A stretch of DNA of 64,000 nucleotides from Acanthosoma haemorrhoidale (GCA_930367205.1 OV884009.1:81923189-81987188), one strand, 5' to 3'; shown: positions 38,001 to 51,603, counted from the first letter of the stretch. Numbers and translations are program-made. Notes: generated from the letters alone by a model not told the origin.

Positions 38001-40194
38001 ATACGCAGTATAAACATTATCTAGAAATATCGAATAAAACAAAAATATAATCATATACATTATTTATATACAGTATTTAATCAAATACAAATGATCATCG
38101 AACTTCATCCCCTAAAACCTCTACAACAATCCACCCTCGAACTATTTTATGAATTGATATTATCTTTCCTAATTAAATTATATTACTAATTACTTGATAT
38201 TATACTAGATCAAGGCCTGGACTTGCAGGTGGTATATCAGGAAATTATCAAGTAGCATAAACCTGCCACATGCTTCGGATTCTACTTTCATCGTCCTTAT
38301 AAATTAATTTGGTATGTCTTGTGTACTGTTAGAAAAACTACAATTATCCATCATAGGTCTACCTCATCTGGCTAATTAGCCATGATTCCAAACAGTCAAT
38401 GACCCGTGGCTGATTTTGATTATCAGGTGATTCCTGATGCAGAATCGAAGACTTGCTGCTCAAAACTACCTGACTCTCAACTGGGCCCTTCCTGATAAAT
38501 TATATTGCTTGACTCTACCACTTTCTTTTCAATATTTTCTAATTTCTTGGTTGTCATCCTTTATTATTTTTAGATTCTGACTAACCACAGCCTCTTTCTA
38601 AACCTGCTACTCTCAAACCTATTTTTATATATAACGTATAGATTTCTTAGTGCTTATTCATTTCAGCCTTTGGATTCTTGAATTTTCCTTCTTGTTCATT
38701 CATTTTATCTTCAATATTGCTTAGTCGAAGGGCTAGAGCTCCACGTGTTCCCTGGGGTTCCCTTCTTGATGTTACTTCAATTTCTCTATTTCTTTGACTG
38801 GTAAGACTTTTTTTTAAATTTTTTCATTTATCTTTGTAAAACACAGAATGAGTTTAATGTGTAGTTAGGTTTATGTCAGTTTTAATAAATTTGTATAATT
38901 GAAATTCAATGCATATTACTCATCATGGTGACAAGATTTTTAAATTGGTTAAAAAAATTATTACCGAGTAACTTTTTTTTTTTTTTTCCCCAATCCCCTT
39001 AAAAAAAAAAAAACTTTTATTGACTATAGGTTCTTAGGCGAATCTACCACCGAGTAACTAATTAATAACATTTCATTATATGGTGTTGGATATATTTTCA
39101 GTTGCCGGGTAAATAAATAAATAATCAAGGAAAATAAAATTCTCACCCGTTTTCATGAATCAAAATGATAAAATGGTGTAAAAGTTAGTCGAAGCCTAAA
39201 TTAAAGGACAACCCCTCACAATAAATACAAATCTCGATGAACACACGAAGCGTATTTGGCTCTCATAATTTTGGATACGCGTGGCTGTCAATGTTAATAT
39301 ATTGAGTTGTGTTCTGTTCGCAACTTAATCGGCGTCCTCTTGAGAGTTACATAGCTGTTGAACTTTTCAATTCAAGCCGCAGCGCTAACAGCACAAGTTG
39401 GACCTCCAAGCTCTCAGCAGACTAGGCGGCTAATTACGAGAGTGGGGCCTTAGTGCAACGTACTGGAGCATGTCTGCCAAAAGCACGCCTCGCCCATTTT
39501 CTTATACTCAACTTTAATTGATAACTAAAAAGCACTTTGTAATTGTAAAATTAGTTTGTTCGGCTTTCGGCTTGGTTAGCTCAGCGTTGATTTCTAATTT
39601 GTTACCATCGGAAAGTATAGTCGTTACAAGATCCACAGCACTAAGGCCTATGCTTTGCTATTCCTCAACTGAATATATTTTTTATTCAGTTAATGCATTA
39701 TCTTGTTATTAATTAGCATAATCAATCAGCTAATCTGTTATTTTATATGCAATATATATGCATGAATAAAAGCTCTAAACGAAATTTATACTACACATAA
39801 AAAAAAAAATAGGCTAAGGTGAGTGTACATTTCTATTTACGCTCTCAAATTGTACTACCAACTCAATATGAATATGAATTTATTTCTAATTTACTGTTTA
39901 ACGTACTCATAAACAAAATAAATCTACAGCTTAACACTATATTCTACATTTCACATCCTGATTATAGTTTCGTTGTTTCTTCCAAAACCAGAAATAATTA
40001 TTAGCCAAAATAAAAATAGTGGGGACCAGAATCAACAAGGATATATGTTTCTTTGACTAATGATGATTAAAAATAGTGGAATTTATAAATCAACAAAAAT
40101 TGTGATAAAAAAACTCTCATGTTTTCATTACGAAGCTGTATTTCTGTTAGGTTTTTTTGTTTTTTGTTTTTACTTGGCCTACTTAGTTGTAATG
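35080..40194. other. Non-coding stretch
   Basis: AT-rich with moderate-GC patches at 35080-35400, 37300-37560 and 38210-38520. No gene or repeat family was identified. A VPWGSLL-like frame near 38750 hints at a destroyed RT motif but is too short to call. Confidence 0.45.
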
Positions 40195-40276
40195 ATGCTC
40201 ATTAATACGATATTTACAAACAGGCCAGAGACCTCCTGAACCCACATGGTTATCACCTCCCTCACATGCGGAAGAG
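40195..40276 (-). mobile_element. Fragment of Jockey-family 3' UTR
   Basis: About 80 bases matching the reverse complement of the middle of the family 3' UTR (ttcatacaatatttacaaac, aggccagagacc, gttatcacctccctc, atgcg-aagag). Neither the 3' end nor a target duplication is visible, so it is an old internal fragment. Confidence 0.65.
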
Positions 40277-41419
40277 ATTTAGTATTTCAGAGACAGTTAT
40301 TTCTCTGCCCGGAGCCATTAGGCACTACTTTCATGCAGGTACATGTTGATAGCCATTGGTCGGATTGGTGGAAATCCTCAACCAATTCTTCAGCTCTGTG
40401 AAGAATAGTTAAAGTTTAATTGTGTAATCATTTGTTGTCCCCTCTCAAAACAATTTATTTCATTATTTATTCAAATATTTATAAGGTAGTGGAGCCTTTT
40501 TGTTTATTTTCTCTCGGGATGTTTATAATGCGTATGATGATGACAGTCTTTCAATCAAATCTTGTGAGAGAAAAATTTTCCGGCGTAGCTCAATTTGAAT
40601 AAATTAAAACTTTTTTTACTAAGCCAAGGTGCATTTCGGTGACAGTTTTCCCTTTTCAATAAATGGCTATCCAGGGGGCACCTGATTATACTACATCCTG
40701 GTATTCGCGTTCACATTAAGCCCCCCCCCCCTTGAATTAAAACTGATGAATACTTCCGGTTGCGATTTTGTCCTAAAAAAAAGTGATATGTGTAGAAAAG
40801 AAGAATGAGAATTCACGCTACACATTAAATTTGATCCGTACATTATAATGTGGAATATGCACTGCTGTATGTTTGATTTTTTTTTGTCATATTGAGTTAT
40901 TAATAAATGTACATAGAAAATAAATGATACAACTGGTGAATGAGATGGTGAGTGAGAAATGGGAACAAATAGGCACGAAGAAATGAAGGAAAGAACATGC
41001 AGTGATGTTTCTCCACATGAAGGATTGTGTTGAGATTATTTTATTTAAATTAATAAATTCTCCTACTCCAGTTCCTCTGGGGTTTCCTTGGCGTGTCAGG
41101 TAGAGCTTATGCTGATAGTCCAAGTATGCAAGGGATGTCCGTATGGAATTCAAAAGCCTGTGTGTAGGGTAGTATTTCTGACTTATTTTTATGTTTAATT
41201 ACATTCATTAAACTATTGGAAAAAATATACCTGACTGTTTGTGGTGAAACTAGTATTGAGAGCAAAACGAACAAACATTTATTTAAATTGTATTATCTTG
41301 ACTGACTGGTGACGCTCAGAAAGTTTGTAGGTACGAAAATTTGTTCTTCGCTTAGAACTCATACCTGATAAATAAGTTTAAGGACACGAAGATAACTGCC
41401 AATTTACAATATGAGATTT
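40277..41419. other. Non-coding stretch
   Basis: No recognised content. A C10 run lies at about 40721-40730. Confidence 0.5.
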
Positions 41420-43590
41420 CACAGATCAGGATGAACAGAAATGAATACCTGTATTTATTCTCCATACATTAATAAAATAATACCTTATCAAATACTTAAA
41501 CAAAACAGGGTATTAATTGACGGACACATAACTAACAAAGAACAAGAAATACAGTTAAAAACAAAACAAATTGTGGAGAACGTTATTAGGAATATACCTT
41601 CTAGACTAAAATCATTTAGTACAGATGTAAAATATTTTCTACCACTGCTTTATTATAATGGAAGAACTATACCCACAAGGAAACTCTAACATACTTCAAG
41701 AACATCACTCTAAGCAATAAAACTTTAGACGAAACAATTATATGAGAGACAACTATAATGCTAACCTATTTCAACCCTGAAAATACCAAAACAACTAAAG
41801 ACATACTTATCAACCAAATAATGACTTTCAACGCCGTAAAAACTAACAGCGACAACATGAACCTCGGAAGGACTTCAGAGTCAAATTCTCTACTCAACAA
41901 TTTTTAAAAAGCAATTCATTAATACAACCTAGGTAAAGTACATACGACTTAAACATTGTACCAGTACTAGTCTAGGAAAATGAGAGTCTATCCTCCCACT
42001 TCATGATATAATATATGTATACAATTATGGAGTGGTGAGTGAATGTTAAATAATAGGGAGAAAGTTTTAAAGGATATCCTTATCATATACTGTACAATAA
42101 AGATGATAACATGAATGACATTAAAATCTAGGGGTGGCTATGGCTAAATGATAAGGCGAGAAAGTTTGGCTTTAAACATACTCATATATTCTCTAGAACT
42201 AAGATGAAAACTAATTATATTAATCCACGTTCGGTACCCGTGGGAACTGAAAAAGTCGGAAGATTTTAATGTGGCAACACCGTCTGGTAGTAAAAAAGGC
42301 AATGGGTTAGTCATCCTAAATTTAGCACCAGGCCTGGGTTTGACCCGTGATCTATTAATTAGGTATAAAATATATAATTTTAGTAATACATATGAAATGT
42401 TATTAGGGATGGAAACTATCCAAGCCCTAGAAGCAGAACTTAAAGAAGGACAAAATAATGAAATGAAAATGAATAAAACAAATGCAATAATTAACGATAA
42501 TAAAATAATTTCTAACGAACTATTAATAAAAAAATGAAAAATATCTCGAAACTCTTGTGAGACATGAACATACAGCTAAATAGAATAAAATAAAATAATT
42601 TAATCTAATACCCAACCATTGTAAGTCTGATGATGAAAAATTTTAAAAATAATAATTAACCAAAGCATGTGATACGACTTAAAACAGGAAACCCCATGTT
42701 TTCAAGGAACTTGAAAGATATCCACAGGACTTGAAAGATGACTTGGAACGAGAAATAGCCAAACTAAAAATGGTTAATACATAGAACCCACTCCTCATCT
42801 GGATCGTAACAATCAGAAAAAAAAAATCAGAATGGTTATACTTTAGATTACTGTAAATTAACTGCAAAAACTTTTCTAGATAGCTCTGCCAAACCTAGAA
42901 GGTATTTTGAATCAATTACACTGTTTGAAATATTTTACAACTATAGTTCTAACCTTAGGTTTTTATAAAATTGAGAAGAATCCAGAATTAATCGAAAAAA
43001 ACTGCATTTTCAACAACCTCGGGACATTATGAATCCCTTCGTATGACATTCAGATTATGCAATACCCTGCTGACGTTCCATAGATCAATGAATGCAATGG
43101 TGTCTAATATGCTGCATTCTCTTGTGTATATAGATGTTGACGTAATTTTTCTCCACTATTTCAACCAATGAAGATCACCTAAAACATTTTTAAGTAGTAT
43201 TACAGAAATAAAAGAACACTCACTTTATATTTAATTGGATAAAACAAAATTTATCTGCGTAGAACTACCTTTTCTTGGACATATTACCTTAACTTAAAAA
43301 CGTGTTCGTGACATAGAAGACATATTTACCTGACGTCCCTATACTTAAATACCCAGACTTTACTGAACCTATGGTTTTAACAACTAACACAAGCAATATG
43401 GCAATCGGGGCTTTCTTAACTTTCAGACGGGAAGGATCATCCCATTGTCTTTGCTTCAAAACTGAACAAAATTATTCAACAATCAAATTGGAATAAATTG
43501 CAATTGTTTACGCTTGTAAGCATTTTAAACCTTATTTATACGGAAACAAAGTTACATTACATGTTACAAGTTACATTAGATGGGAGGATT
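41420..43590 (+). pseudogene. Decayed Ty3/gypsy LTR-retrotransposon (gag end, protease, RT, RNase H)
   Basis: Plus-strand translation with many stops and shifts gives, in order, a gag-like tail (to about 41900) and a protease end at about 42350-42440 (IYNFSNTYEMLLGMETIQAL). RT follows with a decayed substrate-binding segment (near 42840), GHYESLRMTF and a disrupted YIDD box that reads with an extra residue (about 43135). Next are FLGHI (43270) and RNase H-side sequence with LTTNTSN, DGKDHPIVFASKLNK and IVYACKHFKPYLYGNK (43380-43555). It is truncated near 43590, before integrase, and no LTRs were identified. Gypsy elements copy through reverse transcription of a full-length RNA; this one is long dead. 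Some gypsy lineages are insect errantiviruses, but no envelope gene is present to say so here. Confidence 0.8.
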
Positions 43591-44760
43591 AAGAAAAGCT
43601 GTTAAGCGTTTAAGCAGAAGTTTGTCAAGGATTTTCCCCATGATCGGTATGAGTGTACGATGCAGGAGAGTAGAGAGGTTTTAATGTTTTGTAGATCATT
43701 TTAATTGAGGAGAATTTACAGAGGAGAGAAAAATAAATGGTCTGAGGGACCAAGTTATAGATAAAGGTCAAGAATAAAATAGGTATCTTTGAAAAATGTA
43801 GGACAGTTGGAGTAATAAGATAGAAAACAACAGGTTTTTGGGTAGGAAATTTGTGAACGACTAAGTTTACTTCTTTGGGATAGAAAGCAGGGGGTCGGGG
43901 AAAGTGAGGCAGGGGTATGTCAAGTTGATAGCTTACAGAGGAACAGTGGTCCTAGGTCTCGGATGGTTTCGTTCAGGCGAAACACGTTTGACAGATGAAG
44001 GGCAAAGGCAGAAGCAATCTGTTCATCGTGCTTTGTCCACGAACCGTTGTTATATCGGAGGGGGTATACATCCCCAACGAATACAGCACTTTTAGTAGCT
44101 TACCATAGCGAGTGGTTTCATACCGATCATGAGTTGGTCACTGAACTCTGTGAATGTGATGTTGAGGTTTTTTTGTAATTCTTCCTGAAGTTGTCTTGAA
44201 AGTAAGTTAAGTCGTTTTTTGTGGGTGGTTAGTGAAAAAGTTGGCATGACCGTCTTGTACTTATTTAAACTGTCAGTAGCTCTTGTATGTGAGGTGGCAA
44301 GGAATCTCTGTTAGTTTGTTTAATGTGGGGTATCTGCTCGGGTGATTTGGGTACACTGTTTTGAACTGCGGTCGTGAGCTTCTAGACAGCGTCGTCTGTG
44401 TTATCCTTAGTTTTGACTGGGGGGTGAAGAGCAAAAGAGGAATCAAGACTATTTGGAATGATGTCCAATTAACTGGACCTTTAATAAGAAACGGTATTTG
44501 GTTGCAGTAATATGGATTGATATCGGTGTTGAATGGATTAAGGGTGGGGCTGTGGTCAGAGGATAGTTCAAATAGATTGGCTAACTTAGAACAATTTTGG
44601 CAGGAGTTAGCGTATTAGTAACAACAGCTATCCAGGGTACAACTGGTATTGGTGAGTAGTGGAAGGGGGAGGCTTGTTTGAGCTTGCACTCCCCGAGCCG
44701 GCTAGACAGTCAGTATATAAAAAATAGAGAATTTTGAACTCTTTGTTGCTGGACAATGGA
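43575..44760 (-). pseudogene. Decayed non-LTR ORF2: endonuclease end, linker and start of RT
   Basis: The minus strand read from 44760 downward gives KLANLFELSSDHSPTLNPFN, with the conserved endonuclease SDH catalytic triplet, and then VNWTSFQ. A linker-like helical region (THKKRLNLLSRQLQEELQKN, about 44200) follows, and finally LIPIMGKILDKLLLKRLTAF (about 43590-43670), the second RT finger motif. The order is that of a Jockey/CR1-type ORF2. It stops where the plus-strand gypsy remnant ends, so one element was inserted into or rearranged against the other. Frameshifts throughout mean it is inactive. Confidence 0.7.
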
Positions 44761-47140
44761 TGAGAAGATTCTACAGCACGGGCTTCGATAGATACGTGGG
44801 AAGATCAATGAAAAGTAGCATTAATTGACAAAGTAACTAAAATAAATAAACATAAAATAGATTCAGCTGCCTACCGTGGATGCATTCTTTTTCCACCATT
44901 CCTTCCTATTGTCAGTGGCATCAATTTAAATTGTGAATAAACAAAAACTATATGTATGCATATGTCTTTATTATTATCTTTATTATATGTCTTTATTAAT
45001 AGTTGAAGTGTATTTTCCAACTAGTTCAGAGTTCTTTCCCGTTTCGATTAGCTGTCTTTTCCCCCCTCTTGTCTTCCTCGTCTACTAGTTCACTTTTATT
45101 CTTTCAGGTGTAGAAAAGAGTTTTCGCTACACAGTTATGATATATACGCGTGCACTATCCACACTTTTTGCTCATCACCAACATCCTGTCAAACGTTTAT
45201 GAACAGGCTAACTCCTTTTAAAATCCCCACTGCTGTTACAATGACAACCACTTATCAAGTAAAACAAATTTTCGTATCCCAAAAAAACAAATTTTTTTTG
45301 TAGCATCACGAGCGTTATTTTAAGCAACTAGTGACAGGTAAATATTTCGGTTTAAGAATTTCATTATTAAAATTCATAATTTGTGATAGAAGATATTAGC
45401 AAGTATCTTTTTGCTATCAACACTGGCCTGAAGCAGTAGAACCATCAAATAGCAATCAACACTTGTTGGAAAGTTTCTGCAAGAAGTTAACTACTGTTTG
45501 ATAGGTCCTTGAATTCTTGTCAAACCACTATGAGATCTTAAAACAGAATTGATTAAATTGTATTGCACCTCTTGCAACTCTTGTCTGAATAATTTTATGA
45601 GTATACAGATTAATTTCAATTGTATTACATTTATATTGTCGAGCCTATACAATTTGGTTTATGCGTCACTGCATTCAATAAGCAATATATTTAGATGATT
45701 CAGTCCGTCTGTCGAGTGGTCCTTACTAACGGCATGTTACCAGTAAAATTAATAATTAAGTGTATAGATAATAATATAAACATAAACACCAATGTTCAAT
45801 ACAAGCTCCATTTACAGAGCAACAATAATTGACATTAACCTGGTCTGGTATCGACAATTGATTCCAATTCCCGGGTCAGAAATATATCACAAAACAACAA
45901 ATTATACATTTGATTATTGTTTTATTATTACATGTATGATTGTACATGAAATACAATCATATAGAGATGTCAACGTTGCTGCAGTATTGTAGTTTGTGAC
46001 TTGCCTAAATGAATTAGTATTAGTTCATAAGGAGTTACTACATAATTGGGATGTACGAATAAGTTTTTAGGAAGTTTAGTAAATCACCAGGTGATCTTCT
46101 CCCTCTTCTCCAAAAACTGAATTCTGAATTACTAGCAAGGATAAATCTGAGTTCTCCTCTGACTCATGATCCTTCCCCTCCTACTCAAAAATGCTCTATC
46201 CTAACTCTTTCTGAGGTAACTAATGTTTTTCAAGCCATATATCCCTATGACAATTTATCCTTACTACCTGTTCTTTCCACCGTATACTTCCTCTGACCAG
46301 GCAAGACTCTTCGTGTTTCCGAGTGCATTTTCATTTTCTTCTTACTAGTCCGTCAACCCTTTTGCCATTCGTCGGCTCTGTATCAAAGACTCAAATCAAA
46401 GAAAAAAATAAAATAGAAAATTTGCTCTAACAAATTTCAAATACTAATATATTGATGCCGAACTACGAGCTAAATAAACTTACGTATATTAATTCTACGT
46501 TATTAACAAATGCTGTATTTGTGATAAGTCCCACACATAACAGAGTATGTAAGTGAATAAAAAACATTTTCCATTCTCAATATCGTCAACAGATTCACTA
46601 CCCTTAAATCATAGATCTGCACATTTGCAGTAATAAACAAGGGAGGTTTTAAATCGATAAATTTCAGGAAGCCGTCGTGTTTCGTTTTGATAATATTTTA
46701 GAATGTTTTTCTGCTGAAGGAACAGAGTTCTTTGTTAAAGCCTGGCCAGACTTCAACACAAAACAATAATCCCGAATCGTGTCGATGCCGCTTTATGAGT
46801 GGCTCTCTGAGAAACCCCTAACTCAGAACAATGTTTCAAAGTACTTATGTGTGGTTCAGCTTCCAAAGCCCCCCAACAAAACTTCCTTCCCCAACGAGAA
46901 AGCCAGCCCTCGCATAGTAGCTTTCTTTGAATGCTTGTGTTTCCTTTTCCCATTAGCTTTGCACAGACGATTAATATCATTCACTTCTCATTAAATTTAC
47001 ATCAGCTATCTTACAGGTATTTGTTTCGCGAATATGGACCAAAATCATCCTATTTTTGGAACATAACATTAAAAAAAAAAAATTAAAGTAAAGATTCAAA
47101 CAATATATTTAGCCAAGTGGCCTATTTGTTGCATTGTTTA
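44761..47140. other. Non-coding stretch with possible LINE debris
   Basis: 46090-46300 (+) reads LQKLNSELLARINLSS and ILTLSEVTNVFQAI, reminiscent of a Jockey linker before the RT, but too short and damaged to call. A moderate-GC patch at 46740-46980 is unrecognised. Confidence 0.4.
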
Positions 47141-47144
47141 CTAA

Positions 47145-47540
47145 CACTAAAAGGACTGCCGGGTCAACTGACCCATTTTGAAACTTTAAATTGATTATTC
47201 AGTAACTTACAACTTGGTTTCTGATAACTTTTTGACTTTCAATTAAAATAGTCATAATGGAAAATTAACATTTATTGTAGTTATACCTACCTAGAAGGGT
47301 CATTTGGCCCCTCGAAACAAAACAACTTTTCAATATTAAGTTATATTAAATATAAGTTTGTTAATTTTCTATATATATATATTTTTTTTTCCAATTATTT
47401 CAACCTTAACTATTCAAACTTTTCATTTATTACACTTTAAAATTCATATTTATTATTATTAAAATAATAATTAAAAAAATAGAATTGAGAATAAAGAGTA
47501 CAACAAAAGGTGGGTCAAATGACCTGGTCACGTCCTGGTG
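47145..47540. mobile_element. piggyBac-like non-autonomous element (MITE)
   Basis: 396 bp. The left end CACTAAAAGGACTGCCGGGT, followed by caactgaccca, mirrors the right end. The right end read inward is CACCAGGACGTGACCAGGTC, then atttgaccca. This gives imperfect inverted repeats of about 31 bases that contain the GGTCA-TGACCC motif typical of piggyBac-like elements. Outside lie CTAA (47141-47144) and TTAA (47541-47544), matching the TTAA target with one change. An internal partial motif (agggtcatttggcccc) lies at 47296. There is no transposase frame, so it would move only with enzyme supplied in trans. Confidence 0.7.
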
Positions 47541-47544
47541 TTAA

Positions 47545-50500
47545 ATTATGAAAGTGTTACTCAGGACACACGAAGCCGTTATTGTGAATAAATCACCAAG
47601 TTATAAATAAATAATGTCAGTAATATTATACAATAATCAAATGATTATTATATATTTTATTTATTATAGATCATAAAAGTAGCTACCATTATTATTTTTT
47701 TTTTTTTTATGATTTATGAATTTCACATCAACAACGAACTAATTTTGATTTCCTGAAATCCTGAAACAGTACAAACTTAAAAACAGTACGGAATGATAAC
47801 CTATATGCACCTCACGAATTTCTTAAATATTAGTTTTTCGTAAAAAAACAATGTGTTTTAATTAATGGCCCTTCTTTATTATTATGAGTCTATTGTTATT
47901 TTTAGCTTTATCGGAGCATCAAATGGAGCTACCACACAAAAACCTATGTCCAAGTTTATAACCAAGCCAGTTGGGTTAAAGTAACTGTAGATTATTAAGA
48001 TCAAACGCTTGATGCATATTGACAGTCAAGAAGTCAATATTTTTAATGTGATACTCGGTATGATAGGATTGCTTTTATTTCTAGCGTCGTTAAGTCGTCT
48101 AATAGGAATAGCAAGGGAAATATTATGCCTTAAGAAAAATCAATGGATGATTTTAATAGTATGATATTTTCCTTGAAAACAACAAATAAAAATTATATAT
48201 TAATAATCAAGATCATCAATGGGGTGCCCTATTAAAATTATAGAAATATATATATATATATTGCTTTTAACATATACCAATTATTTATTTCATGAAACAT
48301 AATAATGTTTTATAGCTATATTGCTCTTTCCTTCCTCACAGCCAAGAGATTCCTTTAAAATTTCACGTCACTGTGTTGTATAGGAGACTAATAAAGCCAG
48401 AACCAGAAAAATAAAGGGTATGGTGTTTCTGGTTTAGAAAAACTCATTATCAAATTAACCACTAATAATAATTTTTTCAAAGTGATTTTGATGTATCATA
48501 TCCTTCTTTTTGATGGATTATTTCTTTTTCGTAAGCCAAAAGCTAATTTACTTGTAATTTAATATAATTGCTGATTTTAATATTCTTGCCAAATGCTAAG
48601 GGAGGATGCTCTACTCATTTTACAAGCAGCCATTATTCAACTATTAACACTTTTCGTCATTCGTGTGCCTGTCTGTACGTAGATACTTTATGAGATAGCG
48701 GTTTTAAGATGAATCAGTTAATCTGAATTTATGATTTATTATACTACATAACGACTCTACGTATGTTAAAATACAATAACATAGCAGGAAGAATTAAAAG
48801 AAAATGCCTAACTTAAGAGCTAACTCAAGAGACAGATCAAACGTTATTTAGGTTACTAATACATCATTTGTCTTCATCATTAATGACAGCTAAAATATAT
48901 TTTTTGAGAGCTTTTGAAAAATTAAGTTTAATTTAAAAACAATTGAAATCGCTTTTATCATTTATTCATAAGTATTTAAGAAACTCACGCACCCACATCA
49001 TATCTTTCTATGCAACATCATCGTTATTGTTTCTTTAATTTATAAATCCTGTATTTCGTTTGTTTATAGACCACAAAAATTGATAATTGGTTCATACTTA
49101 ATTTATGTTTGTAATGAAAGTCTAATGACCATTGGATAAAAGTTATTTACATTTCCATAACTGCAGTTAAATATTATATAGAATGCAAAACAAAACCAGC
49201 TCGTGATTTCTGGAACTGATGGTCAATGTTAAAATGACAGGCCGAGTCAATATTGCTTCAGTAGTCATTATTAATAAGCATATATACGGCCAATGAAAGC
49301 TGATTACATACAACAAAAGATAACAAAGCGAGATCTCATTAATATTAATAATATAATTAATAATAGTAAATTATACCAGAGTCAAAAGTTTAATACCCTT
49401 TTTTGCCTAGAAGGAAACAAAAGTACTATACGAAAAATGAAAAGAAAAAAACCGGAAAATAATGTCATTAAAAGATTAGTAAGCTTTGTCACTGTCAGAC
49501 ACATCTAACAAAGTTAAGCAGCATTACAATAAAGTATTTCTCTCCATAAAAAATAAAATTACATATCACTTGGTATGACGTTCGGTTCCTAGTTCAAATA
49601 TATTCCAGTAAAAATATATATATATTTCTATCCAGCTACATTATTCGGAGAACCACGTCACTAAGCTCAAGTTGATGATTAAATTAATGTATTGAATCGA
49701 GTTAAATTTATTTGATAACTCAATTAAACTCTACGTATTCCATTTGCGTCAAACTAAAATAAAACTGTTTAAAATTGGTCTGACTTGAAATTTGTCCCAA
49801 TTAATTATTTTCCAAAGGTAATATGTGTTGATCAATTGGAGGAATTTAGACATTGAAATTGGATAAAGGTAAAGTATATTTAAATTTTCCATAACCCAAG
49901 TAATTTATTAAGATAAAATAAAATGAAATGAAATAAACTAAAACGATGGATATGATCACATTAGACTTATAACCTAAATGTTAATAGAAATTACTTGATT
50001 CTACACATAGTGTCTTGAAATCGATATCTATTGAAAGGAGACTCCCTGCGTAGTCCAGTATCTCATCAGAGGTCCCTCAAGCCTCTGTCTCTCTCCTCAA
50101 TCTGCTTCCTCTTCCAAAACTGCACTCCTCCCCGATCACGTTTGTTCTTAACTGGTGTCAAAAACGTGTTTCACGTCTATACGGGATCCACCCAATAAAT
50201 CGTCCAGCATGATTCTACAAGCACTGACCATGATTCAGTCACACCATGATCTTTATATCCATAATTGTCAAAAGCTTAACAGTGTTGCTTTTTTCTCATC
50301 TCTTGTTTCTACCTGAGGTTTTTTATGATCTGCACTCCCTAGAACTGAAAAGTGTTTTAATGATGCCCCATTCTGGCATGCCGGACTTAAGGCCAATTCC
50401 AATTCTAAATCGTTAAAAATTATGTACGAAATGGCTAGTTACACATTTAACAGTATGTAACCGTACAATTTCATTTCCTGTGCTAATAGTGATTTGAAAT

Positions 50501-50604
50501 TGTATTGGTTAGGCGAATGGTAATGAGGCAGTCACAGGGGGATCATATAGGGCTTAGTGAGTATTAGAAAGGGCTGGACCCGCCCTACAGAAGGGTGAGT
50601 TCTC
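47545..50604. other. AT-rich non-coding stretch
   Basis: No gene. 50030-50130 (+) reads SSEVPQASVSLLNLLPL, reminiscent of the RT motif GVPQGSVLGPLLF but isolated. 50470-50600 may be the body of the SINE whose tRNA-like head follows on the minus strand. Confidence 0.45.
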
Positions 50605-50685
50605 AGGTGGGAATCGAACATTTTATTGGCCCGCAGAGCATTAGCTTTTTAGATAAGAACACTTGATTCCACTTGCCTCACTCCG
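50605..50685 (-). repeat. tRNA-derived SINE head, minus strand
   Basis: The minus strand has a perfect pol III B box, GTTCGATTCCC (50609-50619), and an A-box-like ggaatcaagtg 40 bases upstream (about 50660-50670). An intervening segment (aaaagctaatgctctgcggg) resembles the anticodon and variable-arm side of tRNA-Ser. The roughly 130 bases downstream on the minus strand (to about 50480) could be the tRNA-unrelated body. No tail or target duplication was identified. Confidence 0.5.
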
Positions 50686-51591
50686 TGAGAATCTTACGTT
50701 CAATTTCACCTCGATCGGTTTGTAGCAACTCGGTTAACTTCTTTTTCATTACTGCCTCAAAACTACAGGTTTTCGAAACGCGTTATTGTTAAGCCCGAAA
50801 CAAGATGCTTAACGTGAAACAGTTTCCAACGAATGGTCAAGTCTCTGTCACTATGTGTGTACTACAGTACCGATTAAAGTCTATGTGTAATTTCCAAATG
50901 AAATTCCACACCCTGAGAGACGGTGATTGGATTTTCGTTGTGATATGATAACGGACAGTATTTATGATAAACTCAGTCTGAAAGTTTATATAAAAGTGGA
51001 TGAAACATTGTGTTTGCGCTAGTTGAGAACTTCATTTTGCGGTATAAAATAACACAATAAAAAAGTAAGTCTTTGTAAAATTGGTTCGCTTTCCTAACTG
51101 TATGTTTGATGATTTACCTTATTCTCCTACATGTGGTAATCATTGAGTGAAAAAGATGTTTAGGAAGCAAGGAGGTGAGTATTAACAGAGGACTAAAAGC
51201 TTCAGATATCTGAAAACAACACTAAAAAAGAACTAAAATCTAAGTTCCACTGAGAGTACGCCAAGTGTTGCTTAGAAGAAGGTATGAATAGTTCAGCCTT
51301 TGTTTCACCCATCTTCTATTTACAGGCGTAAATAATAAAAACATTAAATAAATATAAAAGCAATTTATGCTGCATCCGAAAACTGCAAAATGGAAGACAA
51401 AATGTCTGTCCGGACCTACTGATGAATCACTTTGGATATGTTAGTAAACTATAAGCTAAAAGGAAACATGATCACGCAATTGGAAAGAAGTAGAAAAGAG
51501 CTATACTTTAGAACTATATGGTAAAGGAATGGATGAAGGAGACGACTCTTTATTTTGATACACCACCCCCTAAGGATAACAATAGAACAAA
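50686..51591. other. Non-coding flank with possible promoter
   Basis: A TATA-like tatataaaagt at 50987-50997 and a possible donor ggaggtgagt at 51173-51182 were noted. They may be the remains of an LTR and leader but are not demonstrable. 51377-51590 has gag-like, broken translation (HPKTAKWKTKC in frame +). It is the left target of the compound insertion. Confidence 0.35.
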
Positions 51592-51603
51592 TAAATATGT
51601 CTA
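51592..51603. repeat. Outer target-site duplication, left copy
   Basis: TAAATATGTCTA, identical to 58342-58353. It touches the (TAA)n tail of the full-length element, while its partner touches the truncated 5' end of the second copy. The duplication therefore brackets both elements together. Confidence 0.8.

Noticed and set aside
46090..46300. Jockey-linker-like translation
   Set aside because: Only about 60 degenerate codons with no RT motif following; listed in the stretch note but not called.
50040..50130. RT-like SSEVPQASVSLLNLL
   Set aside because: Single isolated motif in a broken frame; could be chance. Same judgement for VPWGSLL near 38750.
50987..51182. LTR-like TATA box plus splice donor
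   Set aside because: No second LTR, no primer-binding site and no TG...CA ends could be identified.
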